Below, piece after piece: positions 1 to 6,065 of a stretch of 7,077 nt of DNA. The stretch is from an uncultured Oscillospiraceae bacterium. Lineage in GTDB: Bacteria > Bacillota > Clostridia > Oscillospirales > Acutalibacteraceae. The stretch covers positions 1 to 7,077 of the forward strand of contig URRG01000115.1 of NCBI GenBank assembly GCA_900550095.1, given 5' to 3'. The translations under genes and the position numbers were made by a program. How positions within the stretch are numbered: position 1 is the stretch's first letter; every line of letters begins with the position of its first letter. Below the pieces are notes generated by a model. It worked only from the letters and a program-made list of their open reading frames with translations. It had not been told where the DNA came from and made no database searches.

Positions 1-1634
1 ATGGAAAGCTTGGAAATTCCCTTCTCTTTGCCTCTCTGGCAGCGTTCCTCTCTATTGTGGCCATGACGGTGCCGGCCTTCCGGTATTCCAAGCTTTCCAT
101 CGTGGCCCACAAGCAGAAAAAGCAGAGCCGCTGGAAGGCGCCCTGGTGGCAGAAGGCATTTTTGGATGTTATTCTCCTGGGCGTTTCCATTTACGGCCTG
201 TATTCCTTCAATTCCAGAAAGGAAGAGCTGGCCCAGAGCGTCGTCAACGGCGCTTCCCTGGATCCGCTGCTCTATCTGAGCTCGTCCCTGTTTATGCTGG
301 GGGCGGGGCTTCTGGCTCTCCGGCTGTTCCCGTTTTTGGTGAAGCTGATCTTCCTTGTGGGCAAGGCCGCCTGGCCGCCCTCTCTTTACGCCTCCTTCCG
401 GCGTATTCTGGGAACCATCGGGCAGCAGGGCTTTATGATGATCTTTTTGATCCTCACTATATCCCTGGGCGTTTTCAGCGCTCAGGCGGCGCGCACCATC
501 AATACCTCCGGGGAGGAACGCCTGCGGTATGAAAACGGAGCGGACATAGTCCTGCAGGAGGTGTGGAATTCCAGCGGTTCCGATGAGGAGGGCGGCGAGA
601 TATCGTATCTAGAGCCGGATTTCTCCCGCTTTGAAAATATCGAAGGCGTGGAGAGCGTCACCAAGGTCCTTCGGGAGGACAGCGGAAAGGTCAGCTTCAA
701 AAAGGGCAATACCGGCGGCGTAACGCTTCTGGGGATCCACACGAAAGAGTTCGGGGAAACGGCCTGGATGAAGGACGGACTTCTTCCGGAGCATTGGTAC
801 AGCTACCTGAACCAGATGGCCGTGGACGCCAAGGCGGTCGTCGTATCCGATAATTTCCGCACCGATTACGGCTGCAAAGTCGGGGACGTCATCACCTATA
901 CCTGCGACAGGGGCAGCTCTGTGGAAGGCGTTATCTGCGGCTTTGTGGAATACTGGCCCGGCTATAAGCCTACGGAGGCGGTCTCGAAGCCGACAGGCGG
1001 CTATACCACCGCCAGCCGCTATCTGGTGGTGGCCAATTATCAGCAGCTGCAGTCCATATGGGGTGTGACGCCCTATCAGGTCTGGATGAAGACGGAAGGG
1101 TCCTCCAAGCCTGTATACGACTTTATCGAGGAAAACAACATCCAGGTGGAGTCCTTTGCGGATACGCAGTCCCTGATAACGGACATGAAAAACGACCCCA
1201 TGCTGCAGGGCACCAACGGTATTCTGACAGTGGGTTTCGTGATCGTGCTTCTTCTCTGTACGGTGGGCTTCCTGATCTATTGGATTCTTTCCATTCAGTC
1301 CCGGGTGCTCCAATTCGGTATTTTCCGGGCTATGGGCATGTCTCTTCGGGAGATACTCCTTATGCTGGGGAACGAACAGCTCTTCATATCGGGCGTTTCT
1401 ATCGGAGCCGGCATTGGGATAGGCGTTCTTTCCTCCCACCTTTTCATCCCGCTGATTCAGATCGCGTATTCCTCGGCGGATCAGGTGCTGCCTCTTGAAA
1501 TCATCAGCGAAACGTCGGACTATATCCGGCTCTTTGTGGTGATAGGCGTCATGATTGCCGCCTGTATGGCGATCCTGGGCGCTCTGATCTCAAAAATCCG
1601 TATTTCCCAGGCTTTGAAGCTTGGGGAAGACTGA
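1..1634 (+). CDS. FtsX/MacB-type ABC transporter permease, 5' end cut by window edge
   Basis: This is the membrane subunit of an ABC exporter of the FtsX/MacB/LolC class, which couples cytoplasmic ATP hydrolysis to work on a substrate outside the membrane. The frame is open to the left edge (first full codon at 3), so the real start lies outside; GTG at 57 and ATG at 63 are internal. Of 543 visible residues, hydrophobic segments lie near 5-24, 53-69, 88-120, 144-163, 406-430, 458-486 and 505-529. A soluble, presumably extracytoplasmic domain spans about 164-403. The block after the sixth segment (RVLQFGIFRAMGMS, then an acidic NEQ and a glycine-rich helix) is the typical FtsX core. Three membrane segments before the large domain suggest a duplicated FtsX permease whose first half is mostly missing here. 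The next gene, an ATPase, starts 21 nt downstream, so they are very likely co-transcribed. The substrate cannot be told from sequence; lipoproteins, antimicrobial peptides and cell-wall signalling are all known in this superfamily. Confidence 0.9.
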   Translation, partial: GKLGNSLLFASLAAFLSIVAMTVPAFRYSKLSIVAHKQKKQSRWKAPWWQKAFLDVILLGVSIYGLYSFNSRKEELAQSVVNGASLDPLLYLSSSLFMLGAGLLALRLFPFLVKLIFLVGKAAWPPSLYASFRRILGTIGQQGFMMIFLILTISLGVFSAQAARTINTSGEERLRYENGADIVLQEVWNSSGSDEEGGEISYLEPDFSRFENIEGVESVTKVLREDSGKVSFKKGNTGGVTLLGIHTKEFGETAWMKDGLLPEHWYSYLNQMAVDAKAVVVSDNFRTDYGCKVGDVITYTCDRGSSVEGVICGFVEYWPGYKPTEAVSKPTGGYTTASRYLVVANYQQLQSIWGVTPYQVWMKTEGSSKPVYDFIEENNIQVESFADTQSLITDMKNDPMLQGTNGILTVGFVIVLLLCTVGFLIYWILSIQSRVLQFGIFRAMGMSLREILLMLGNEQLFISGVSIGAGIGIGVLSSHLFIPLIQIAYSSADQVLPLEIISETSDYIRLFVVIGVMIAACMAILGALISKIRISQALKLGED

Positions 1635-1655
1635 CCCGGAAGGGAGGCTTCTCGA

Positions 1656-2333
1656 ATGGATTGCATGATAGAGACAAAGAATGTGACCCGCTCCTTTCCG
1701 GTGGCCGGAGAGGAGGATATCCAGGTGCTCAAGGGGATCAGCATAGAGGTTCCGCGGGGGGAATTCGTTATCCTGCGGGGACGTTCGGGCTCAGGCAAGA
1801 CTACCCTTATGAATATCCTGGGGGCTTTGGACGCCCCCACCTCGGGCCAGGTCTTTCTGGACGGTCAGGAGACCGGCGCGCTGGACGAAAAGAAGCGGGG
1901 GCTCCTGCGGCGCGCCAAAATCGGATTTGTGTTCCAGTCTGTGGCGCTGGTGCCTACGATGGACGCTTATGAAAATGTAGAATTCGCTCTGCGTCTGGCC
2001 CGTTATCAGGGCGACAGGCGCAAACGGGCGGAGGAATGCCTGCATATGGTAGGGCTGGGGGGGCGTATGCATCATATGCCCCAGCAGATGTCCGGCGGCG
2101 AGCAGCAGCGTGTCGCCATAGCTAGGGCCCTGGCCCATAAACCGCAGATCATCTTTGCCGACGAGCCCACCGCCGAGCTGGATTCCGCCACGGGTGTCAA
2201 GGTGGTGAAGATTTTCCGGGATTTGACCCGGGAGGAGGGCATCACCGTGATGATGACCACACACGATACGGGCCTGATGGGCGCGGGAGACCGGGTGTTT
2301 TCGATGGAGGATGGTGAGATAGTCGATGCGTAA
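1656..2333 (+). CDS. ABC transporter ATP-binding protein, MacB/LolD type (225 aa)
   Basis: This cytoplasmic ATPase subunit powers the FtsX-type permease encoded just upstream. It is a single nucleotide-binding domain of normal length with every motif present: Walker A GRSGSGKT at residues 42-49, Q-loop FVFQ ending at Q94, signature MSGGEQQ at 145-151, Walker B IIFADE at 165-170 with catalytic E170, D-loop AELD at 173-176, and switch H203. It therefore appears competent to hydrolyse ATP. The signature begins MSGG rather than LSGG, a minor variant. The start at 1656 is chosen because AGGGAGG (1641-1647) lies 8 nt upstream; an in-frame ATG three codons later is a less likely alternative. The stop overlaps the start of the second ATPase by 8 nt, a sign of translational coupling. 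The family is certain; the substrate is unknown. Confidence 0.95.
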   Translation: MDCMIETKNVTRSFPVAGEEDIQVLKGISIEVPRGEFVILRGRSGSGKTTLMNILGALDAPTSGQVFLDGQETGALDEKKRGLLRRAKIGFVFQSVALVPTMDAYENVEFALRLARYQGDRRKRAEECLHMVGLGGRMHHMPQQMSGGEQQRVAIARALAHKPQIIFADEPTAELDSATGVKVVKIFRDLTREEGITVMMTTHDTGLMGAGDRVFSMEDGEIVDA

Positions 2334-3360
2334 AAAGGATGATACGAAAAAGCGGTCTCAAAAGGCGGAGGAGCTGGGGGCTGCCCCAACGGCGGAAGCT
2401 CTTCCGGAGGAAAAGGCGCAGCCTGCGGGAGACGCCATTTCCGCTCAGGAGTCCGCAGGCGCCGATCCGAAAAAGATCATTGTCTGCGAGGACCTGGTAA
2501 AGATCTATAAGACGGAGGAGAGCGAGGTTTTGGCCCTGCAGGGGCTGGAGCTCACGGTGGACCGCGGCGAGCTCATGGCCATCATCGGCAACAGCGGCAG
2601 CGGAAAGAGCACTTTCCTCAATATGATCGGCGGGCTGGACCGTCCCTCCGCCGGGAGGCTGTTTGTGGACGGGCGGAATCTTTTCAAAATGACGGAACGG
2701 GAGCTTGTGGAGTATAAAAAGAGCGTCGTGGGCTTCGTGTGGCAGAATAACGCCCGCAATCTGCTCCCTTATCTGAACGCATGGCAGAATGTGCAGATGC
2801 CCATGATGTTTTCAAACGCCGTAAAGGACAAAAAAACCAGGGCCTTGGAACTCTTGGAACTGGTTGGAATGGGGCATAAAAAGAACAGCCGCCTGAACCA
2901 GCTTTCCGGCGGTGAGCAGCAGCGGGTCGCCATCGCCATTGCGCTGGCGAACGATCCCAAGCTTCTTCTGGCAGATGAACCCACCGGTTCCGTGGATGTG
3001 CACACGGGCAGTTATATTCTGGATGTATTCCGGGAACTGAATACAAATATGGGTCTTACGATTGTCATCGTCACCCACGACCGGCAGCTTTCTAAAAAGG
3101 TGAACCGGGTTGTGGCCATCCGGGACGGCAAAACCAGCACGGAATTCATCGTGCGCCAGAATCTGGTCGAAAATCTGGACGCCGTTGCGGAATTTGAAGA
3201 TCCCCACGACGAATACGCCGTTCTGGACAGGGCGGGCCGCCTGCAGATCCCCAGGGAAATGCTGGAAGAACTGGGCGTGGAGGGCAACCGGGTGCGCCTC
3301 CTGCTGGAGGAAGGCCGCATCGTGATCCAGGCGCCTCCAAAAGAGGAAGAGGCTTCCTGA
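2326..3360 (+). CDS. ABC transporter ATP-binding protein with charged N-terminal extension and AbrB-like C-terminal domain (344 aa)
   Basis: This is a second MacB/LolD-type ATPase, probably pairing with the preceding ATPase under the same permease. Residues 1-50 form a charged, Ala/Glu/Lys-rich, probably disordered extension. The nucleotide-binding domain runs from about 51 to 272: Walker A GNSGSGKST at 88-96, Q140, signature LSGGEQQ at 193-199, Walker B LLLADE at 213-218 with E218, D-loop GSVD, and H251. The Arg usual in the RVAIARALA helix is Ile205 here. Residues 297-336 (VLDRAGRLQIPREML, a Glu/Leu linker, NRVRLLLEEGRIVIQ) match the pattern of AbrB/SpoVT/MazE swapped-hairpin domains. Family ATPases usually end near 230 residues, so about 70 C-terminal residues are extra. 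The ATG lies inside the end of the previous gene (ATGCGTAA) with GGTGAG 7 nt upstream. ATPase function is clear; the C-terminal domain call is by motif only, with a role in dimerisation or DNA binding unproven. Confidence 0.93.
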   Translation: MRKKDDTKKRSQKAEELGAAPTAEALPEEKAQPAGDAISAQESAGADPKKIIVCEDLVKIYKTEESEVLALQGLELTVDRGELMAIIGNSGSGKSTFLNMIGGLDRPSAGRLFVDGRNLFKMTERELVEYKKSVVGFVWQNNARNLLPYLNAWQNVQMPMMFSNAVKDKKTRALELLELVGMGHKKNSRLNQLSGGEQQRVAIAIALANDPKLLLADEPTGSVDVHTGSYILDVFRELNTNMGLTIVIVTHDRQLSKKVNRVVAIRDGKTSTEFIVRQNLVENLDAVAEFEDPHDEYAVLDRAGRLQIPREMLEELGVEGNRVRLLLEEGRIVIQAPPKEEEAS

Positions 3361-3393
3361 CCTTTCGATTCGAGCGCAGTGGTATGAAGACAG

Positions 3394-3430
3394 AAAACTC
3401 CCGCCTCCTTTTAGGAAGGCGGGAGTTTTT
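3394..3430. terminator. Intrinsic terminator after the ABC operon, possibly bidirectional
   Basis: A stem (CTCCCGCCT at 3398-3406 with AGGCGGGAG at 3417-3425) is extended inside by CC/GG around a one-base bulge and outside by four A-T pairs, with a short TTTTA loop. On the + strand a GTTTTTATTG tail follows, typical of Rho-independent termination of the ABC operon that ends at 3360. Because of the A-tract on the other arm, the reverse strand reads the same stem followed by TTTTCTG, so it could also stop leftward transcription of the desulfoferrodoxin gene ending at 3485. The two genes converge on it. Confidence 0.9.
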
Positions 3431-3484
3431 ATTGTATCGCGTTTAAGACTTTCGGGGCTTTTGGGCATTTCGGGAAGCCGTTCC

Positions 3485-3871
3485 TTACAGTTCCTTCTTC
3501 CAAAGCCCGTGCAGATTGCAGTAAGCGTATGCCGCCACAGGGGTCTCGTCTTCGGCAAGGCAGAAGGAAACGCTGGGCTCCTGCCCGGGGGCAAGGCATT
3601 TGCGCTGGCCGCCCTTATCGGTCTGCAGATATACCCACTGGATGGAATGCTCTTCCGTCATAGGATGGGAGGCGCTGCCCACAAAGACTTCTACTTCCCG
3701 GCCGGAAACGGATACTACGGGCACATGCTTTTCCTGGGCCGCGTCGGTGGTGTTGGGGATCACTTCCTCCATTTTTTCACCGCAGCAGATCATGGGAACG
3801 CCGCTGAAATGAATGGCTCCTACAAAATTGCCGCAGTGTTTGCATCTGAAAAACCGTACGTCGTTTGTCAT
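3485..3871 (-). CDS. dfx: Desulfoferrodoxin (two-iron superoxide reductase, 128 aa)
   Basis: This cytoplasmic enzyme reduces superoxide to hydrogen peroxide without releasing oxygen, usually taking electrons from rubredoxin, as part of oxidative-stress defence in anaerobes. The N-terminal desulforedoxin-like domain has the four iron-binding cysteines Cys10, Cys13, Cys29 and Cys30 (CKHC and CC). The catalytic domain carries the EKHVP motif with Glu47, Lys48 and His49, then His69 (SASHPM), His75 (EEH), and the closing CNLHGLW motif with Cys118 and His121. These are the expected His4-Cys ligands plus the Glu/Lys pair of the active site. Length matches the usual 125-130 residues. A longer frame reaches 3958, but the start at 3871 is preferred: GAGAGGAG lies 7 nt upstream, the family length fits, and the extra 29 residues are unlike the family. 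It is transcribed divergently from the peptide-binding lipoprotein gene. Confidence 0.97.
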   Translation of the reverse strand: MTNDVRFFRCKHCGNFVGAIHFSGVPMICCGEKMEEVIPNTTDAAQEKHVPVVSVSGREVEVFVGSASHPMTEEHSIQWVYLQTDKGGQRKCLAPGQEPSVSFCLAEDETPVAAYAYCNLHGLWKKEL

Positions 3872-3968
3872 GTGAATTCTCCTCTCTATGTCGTGCGCGG
3901 ATGATGGACTTGACCAATTTTTAGTATCCCCTGATTTTATGAAAAATTCTGGGTACACTTCTTACGAA

Positions 3969-3997
3969 ACTATGAAGTTTTCTTACATCTGTGTCAC
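3969..3997 (-). promoter_or_regulatory. Candidate sigma-A promoter for dfx
   Basis: On the minus strand GTGACA (3997-3992, 5 of 6 to TTGACA) is followed after exactly 17 nt by CATAGT (3974-3969, 4 of 6 to TATAAT). Transcription would begin near 3962 and give a leader of roughly 90 nt before the dfx start codon. This is the best pair found by eye in the region; other -10-like strings closer to the gene (GATACT, CATAAA) lack a matching -35. Confidence 0.5.
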
Positions 3998-4002
3998 GTT
4001 CG

Positions 4003-4031
4003 TTGCATGGAAATAAAAACCATGCTACAAT
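4003..4031 (+). promoter_or_regulatory. Candidate sigma-A promoter for the peptide-binding lipoprotein gene
   Basis: TTGCAT (4003-4008, 4 of 6) and TACAAT (4026-4031, 5 of 6) are separated by exactly 17 nt. Transcription would start near 4038, about 230 nt before the ATG at 4267. The -35 box lies 5 bp from that of the opposing dfx promoter, so the two would be hard to occupy at the same time. Confidence 0.6.
4005..4025. promoter_or_regulatory. Dyad GCATGG-N9-CCATGC inside the promoter spacer, candidate operator
   Basis: GCATGG (4005-4010) and CCATGC (4020-4025) are a perfect 6-bp inverted repeat around an A-rich 9-nt centre. The dyad overlaps the -35 hexamer, fills the spacer of the rightward promoter and abuts its -10 box. 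A protein bound there should block that promoter and could affect the divergent dfx promoter. The sequence matches no operator that I recognise. Confidence 0.4.
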
Positions 4032-4037
4032 TATTTT

Positions 4038-4266
4038 ACTACACCTGCCGGATTTTGCAAGAGGCTGGGAAAAGAACTTCGTTTTGGCCTTTGATGCAAA
4101 GGATATTTTCCCTTTCAGTCAAACGGGTGTTTTTCGGTTTTGCGGCTAGGACATCCCCAGTTGAGTATATCGCGGCAAATGCGGGGCATATCGCTTTGGT
4201 CAAAGAACGGCGGGTGGGATCACTGTAAGGGCGGGTATGGCCGCTTTCTGAAAGGAGCCTCCGTAT
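4038..4266 (+). other. Long 5' leader of the lipoprotein gene (no convincing ORF)
   Basis: If the promoter at 4003-4031 is used, about 229 nt are transcribed before the lipoprotein start. The stretch has two short inverted repeats of related sequence, CCTTTG-ATG-CAAAGG (4088-4102) and CTTTG-GT-CAAAG (4194-4205). It also has a possible hairpin made by GGCGG and CCGCC-type runs just before the ribosome binding site. I see no match to a known riboswitch, no T-box core and no terminator with a U-tract. A 73-codon frame begins at 4007 upstream of the predicted transcript start and has no ribosome binding site, so it is not called. Confidence 0.4.
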
Positions 4267-5901
4267 ATGAATCTTCGCTGGAAATCGTTTCTGGCTTTCT
4301 TTTTGTGTCTTTTCCTGCTGTTCCCGGCGTATGCCTGCAGCGGAGGGGACAGCCTGTCGGGAAAGAGCTTTCGCTGGGCGCTGAGCCAGGAGCCGAAAAC
4401 GCTGGATCCCCAGATCGCCAGCGGAGAGGACGCCGCTTCGGTGATTCTGGCTCTGTATGAAGGCCTCGCCCGGATATCGGAGGATGAGGAAGTGCAGAAG
4501 GCTACTCCCGGCGCAGCGGAGAGCTGGGAGCATAACGAAGACTATACACAGTGGATCTTTCATCTGCGGGAAGACGCCCTTTGGTCGGACGGAGAGACGC
4601 CTGTGACGGCAGAGGATTTTCTTTTTGCCTTCCAGAGGGCTTTAGATCCCGCTACGGGCTCCGATATCTGCGCGCCCATGTACTGCATCCGCAATGCCAG
4701 GGATATCCGCAGCGGCAAAAAAAAGGCGGATGAGCTGGGCGTTTCGGCAAAGGATGCATATACGCTGGTGGTGGAGCTGGAATATCCGAATCAGAATTTT
4801 CCCATGCTTACGGCGCTGCCGGTGTTCATGCCCTGTAATGAGGAGTTTTTTCAATCCACTTCCGGCCGGTATGGGCTTGAAAAGAGCACCCTCATGGGAA
4901 ACGGCCCCTTTGAGATCGACGGCCGTTACGGCTGGGAGGCCGGGGAGCATATCAACGTGAAGGCCTCGGATACCTATTCCGGGGAAACGGCGCCCCTTCC
5001 CTCCGACGTGTCGTTTACAGTGGGGGACGAGGAGGTAGATCTCTCTTCGCCTGTTTCTGCCCTTACATCCGGTTCTGTGGACGCTATAGCCCTGACGGAA
5101 ACACAGGCCGCGGAGGCCGAAAAAGAGGGCTGCAAGATCGTTTCCTTTGAGGATACCGTATGGGGGCTTTGCTTCAATCTGCAGGACAGCGCCCTGAAAA
5201 ATGCGGAGCTGCGCCGGTTTTTCTTCCGTTCCCTGAATCGTGAGGAACTTCTTGAGCATCTTCCGGAAGGGGCGGGGGAAGCGCTGGGGATCGTTTCTCC
5301 GGCTGTTACGCTGGAGGGGGAACGGTATAGATCCATAGCCGGGGCGGCCTCCTTTCCGGAACAGGCGGCAGACAAGGAGCTCTCCGGCTGGCTGCAGTCT
5401 GGCCTGTCGGCCCTTTCTCTGGACGACGCGCCCGCTTTTACGGTGATTTATCCCAAGGGGCAGGAGATCGGCTCTTTGGTGAATGAGATCCTCAAGACCT
5501 GGAACGAAGCCACGGGTCTATACTATAACATGGAGCCTTTGGAAGAGGACGAATACAACCGGCGTATCTCTCTCGGGGATTTTTCCGCCGCTGTTTATGC
5601 CCTTCAGCCGGAAAGCGACGGGCCGTATTCCACGCTTTCGGCCTTTCAGAGCCAGTCTTCCGGCAATGTTTTCGGGTATCAGTCTCAGGAGTTCGACGCT
5701 CTTGTGGAGGAGATCGCCCGCCGCAGCGGGGAAGAAGCTGCGGCGCTGAGCCTTGAAGCGGAAAACAAGCTTATGGAGGACAGCGTGTTTCTCCCCCTGT
5801 ACACGGGAAAGCATTTTTACGGCATGGCCCCCGGCGTGACGGGGATCCGGTTCCTTCCTTATGGGGGAGGCGTGGATTTTATAACCGCTGGAAAGGAATA
5901 G
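4267..5901 (+). CDS. OppA-family oligopeptide-binding lipoprotein (544 aa)
   Basis: This extracellular solute-binding protein (SBP_bac_5 / OppA-MppA family) captures oligopeptides for an ABC importer. Residues 1-23 form a signal peptide: short basic N-region, Phe/Leu-rich core, then FPAYAC. Cys24 is the probable lipidated residue, although the lipobox (AYAC) departs from the usual L-(A/S)-(G/A)-C. The mature protein begins with the family entry (RWALSQEPKTLDPQ at about 36-49). It then carries the signature region at about 81-128, including PGAAESWE, WIFHLREDALWSDGE, VTAEDFLFAFQRALDP. Length is typical. AAAGGAG (4251-4257) lies 9 nt before the ATG. No permease or ATPase gene adjoins it: it is divergent from dfx and followed by a terminator, so it is an orphan binding protein that would serve an importer encoded elsewhere or act as a peptide sensor. 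The family is certain; the ligand and the oppA symbol are not. Confidence 0.95.
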   Translation: MNLRWKSFLAFFLCLFLLFPAYACSGGDSLSGKSFRWALSQEPKTLDPQIASGEDAASVILALYEGLARISEDEEVQKATPGAAESWEHNEDYTQWIFHLREDALWSDGETPVTAEDFLFAFQRALDPATGSDICAPMYCIRNARDIRSGKKKADELGVSAKDAYTLVVELEYPNQNFPMLTALPVFMPCNEEFFQSTSGRYGLEKSTLMGNGPFEIDGRYGWEAGEHINVKASDTYSGETAPLPSDVSFTVGDEEVDLSSPVSALTSGSVDAIALTETQAAEAEKEGCKIVSFEDTVWGLCFNLQDSALKNAELRRFFFRSLNREELLEHLPEGAGEALGIVSPAVTLEGERYRSIAGAASFPEQAADKELSGWLQSGLSALSLDDAPAFTVIYPKGQEIGSLVNEILKTWNEATGLYYNMEPLEEDEYNRRISLGDFSAAVYALQPESDGPYSTLSAFQSQSSGNVFGYQSQEFDALVEEIARRSGEEAAALSLEAENKLMEDSVFLPLYTGKHFYGMAPGVTGIRFLPYGGGVDFITAGKE

Positions 5902-5970
5902 GAACGGCCGCATCCGCCTTTTTCCGGACGGCGGAAGTTTTGGAAAAGGCTGTGAAGACCGAAAACTGCA

Positions 5971-6021
5971 TACAAAAAAGCCCTCCTCAGCGGGAATTCC
6001 GCAGGGAAGGGCTTTTTTGTA
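5971..6021. terminator. Strong bidirectional intrinsic terminator between the lipoprotein and Xre genes
   Basis: Fourteen-base arms TACAAAAAAGCCCT (5971-5984) and AGGGCTTTTTTGTA (6008-6021) pair perfectly. Inside, CCT/AGG and GCGG/CCGC extend the stem around a GAATT loop. Read rightward, the hairpin ends in six T; read leftward, it also ends in six T, so it serves both convergent genes (lipoprotein stop at 5901, Xre stop at 6066). A weaker hairpin (TCCGCC 5913-5918 with GGCGGA 5930-5935, followed by AGTTTTGG) lies earlier and may add to termination. Confidence 0.93.
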
Positions 6022-6065
6022 TATAATACACGATACTGGCGTGTAGCATGAACTCAGTGGCAGGA

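Noticed and set aside
57..65. GTG at 57 or ATG at 63 as the start of the permease gene
   Set aside because: The frame continues upstream to the window edge with a clearly hydrophobic, permease-like segment, so both codons are internal.
609..1439. 276-codon open frame on the minus strand inside the permease gene
   Set aside because: It is an antisense shadow of a gene with strong protein-family features. It shows no family-like sequence and no ribosome binding site.
2812..3594. 260-codon open frame on the minus strand spanning the second ATPase and the terminator
   Set aside because: It overlaps the real ATPase, the terminator hairpin and part of dfx in another frame, and the translation has no recognisable domain.
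3872..3958. N-terminal extension of 29 codons on desulfoferrodoxin
   Set aside because: The start at 3871 has an excellent ribosome binding site and gives the standard family length; the extension has neither support.
4007..4228. 73-codon frame between dfx and the lipoprotein gene
   Set aside because: Its ATG lies inside the promoter dyad, upstream of the predicted transcript start, with no ribosome binding site and no recognisable product.
4205..4230. T-box-like string GGGTGGGATCAC in the lipoprotein leader
   Set aside because: It lacks the conserved T-box core (TGGTACCGCG type), and no competing terminator with a U-tract follows.
6022..6027. Perfect TATAAT just after the terminator at 5971-6021, and nearby TACACG/CGTGTA inverted repeat (6027-6045)
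   Set aside because: No -35 hexamer lies at a suitable distance and no + strand gene follows; the AT-rich terminator tail makes the match unremarkable.
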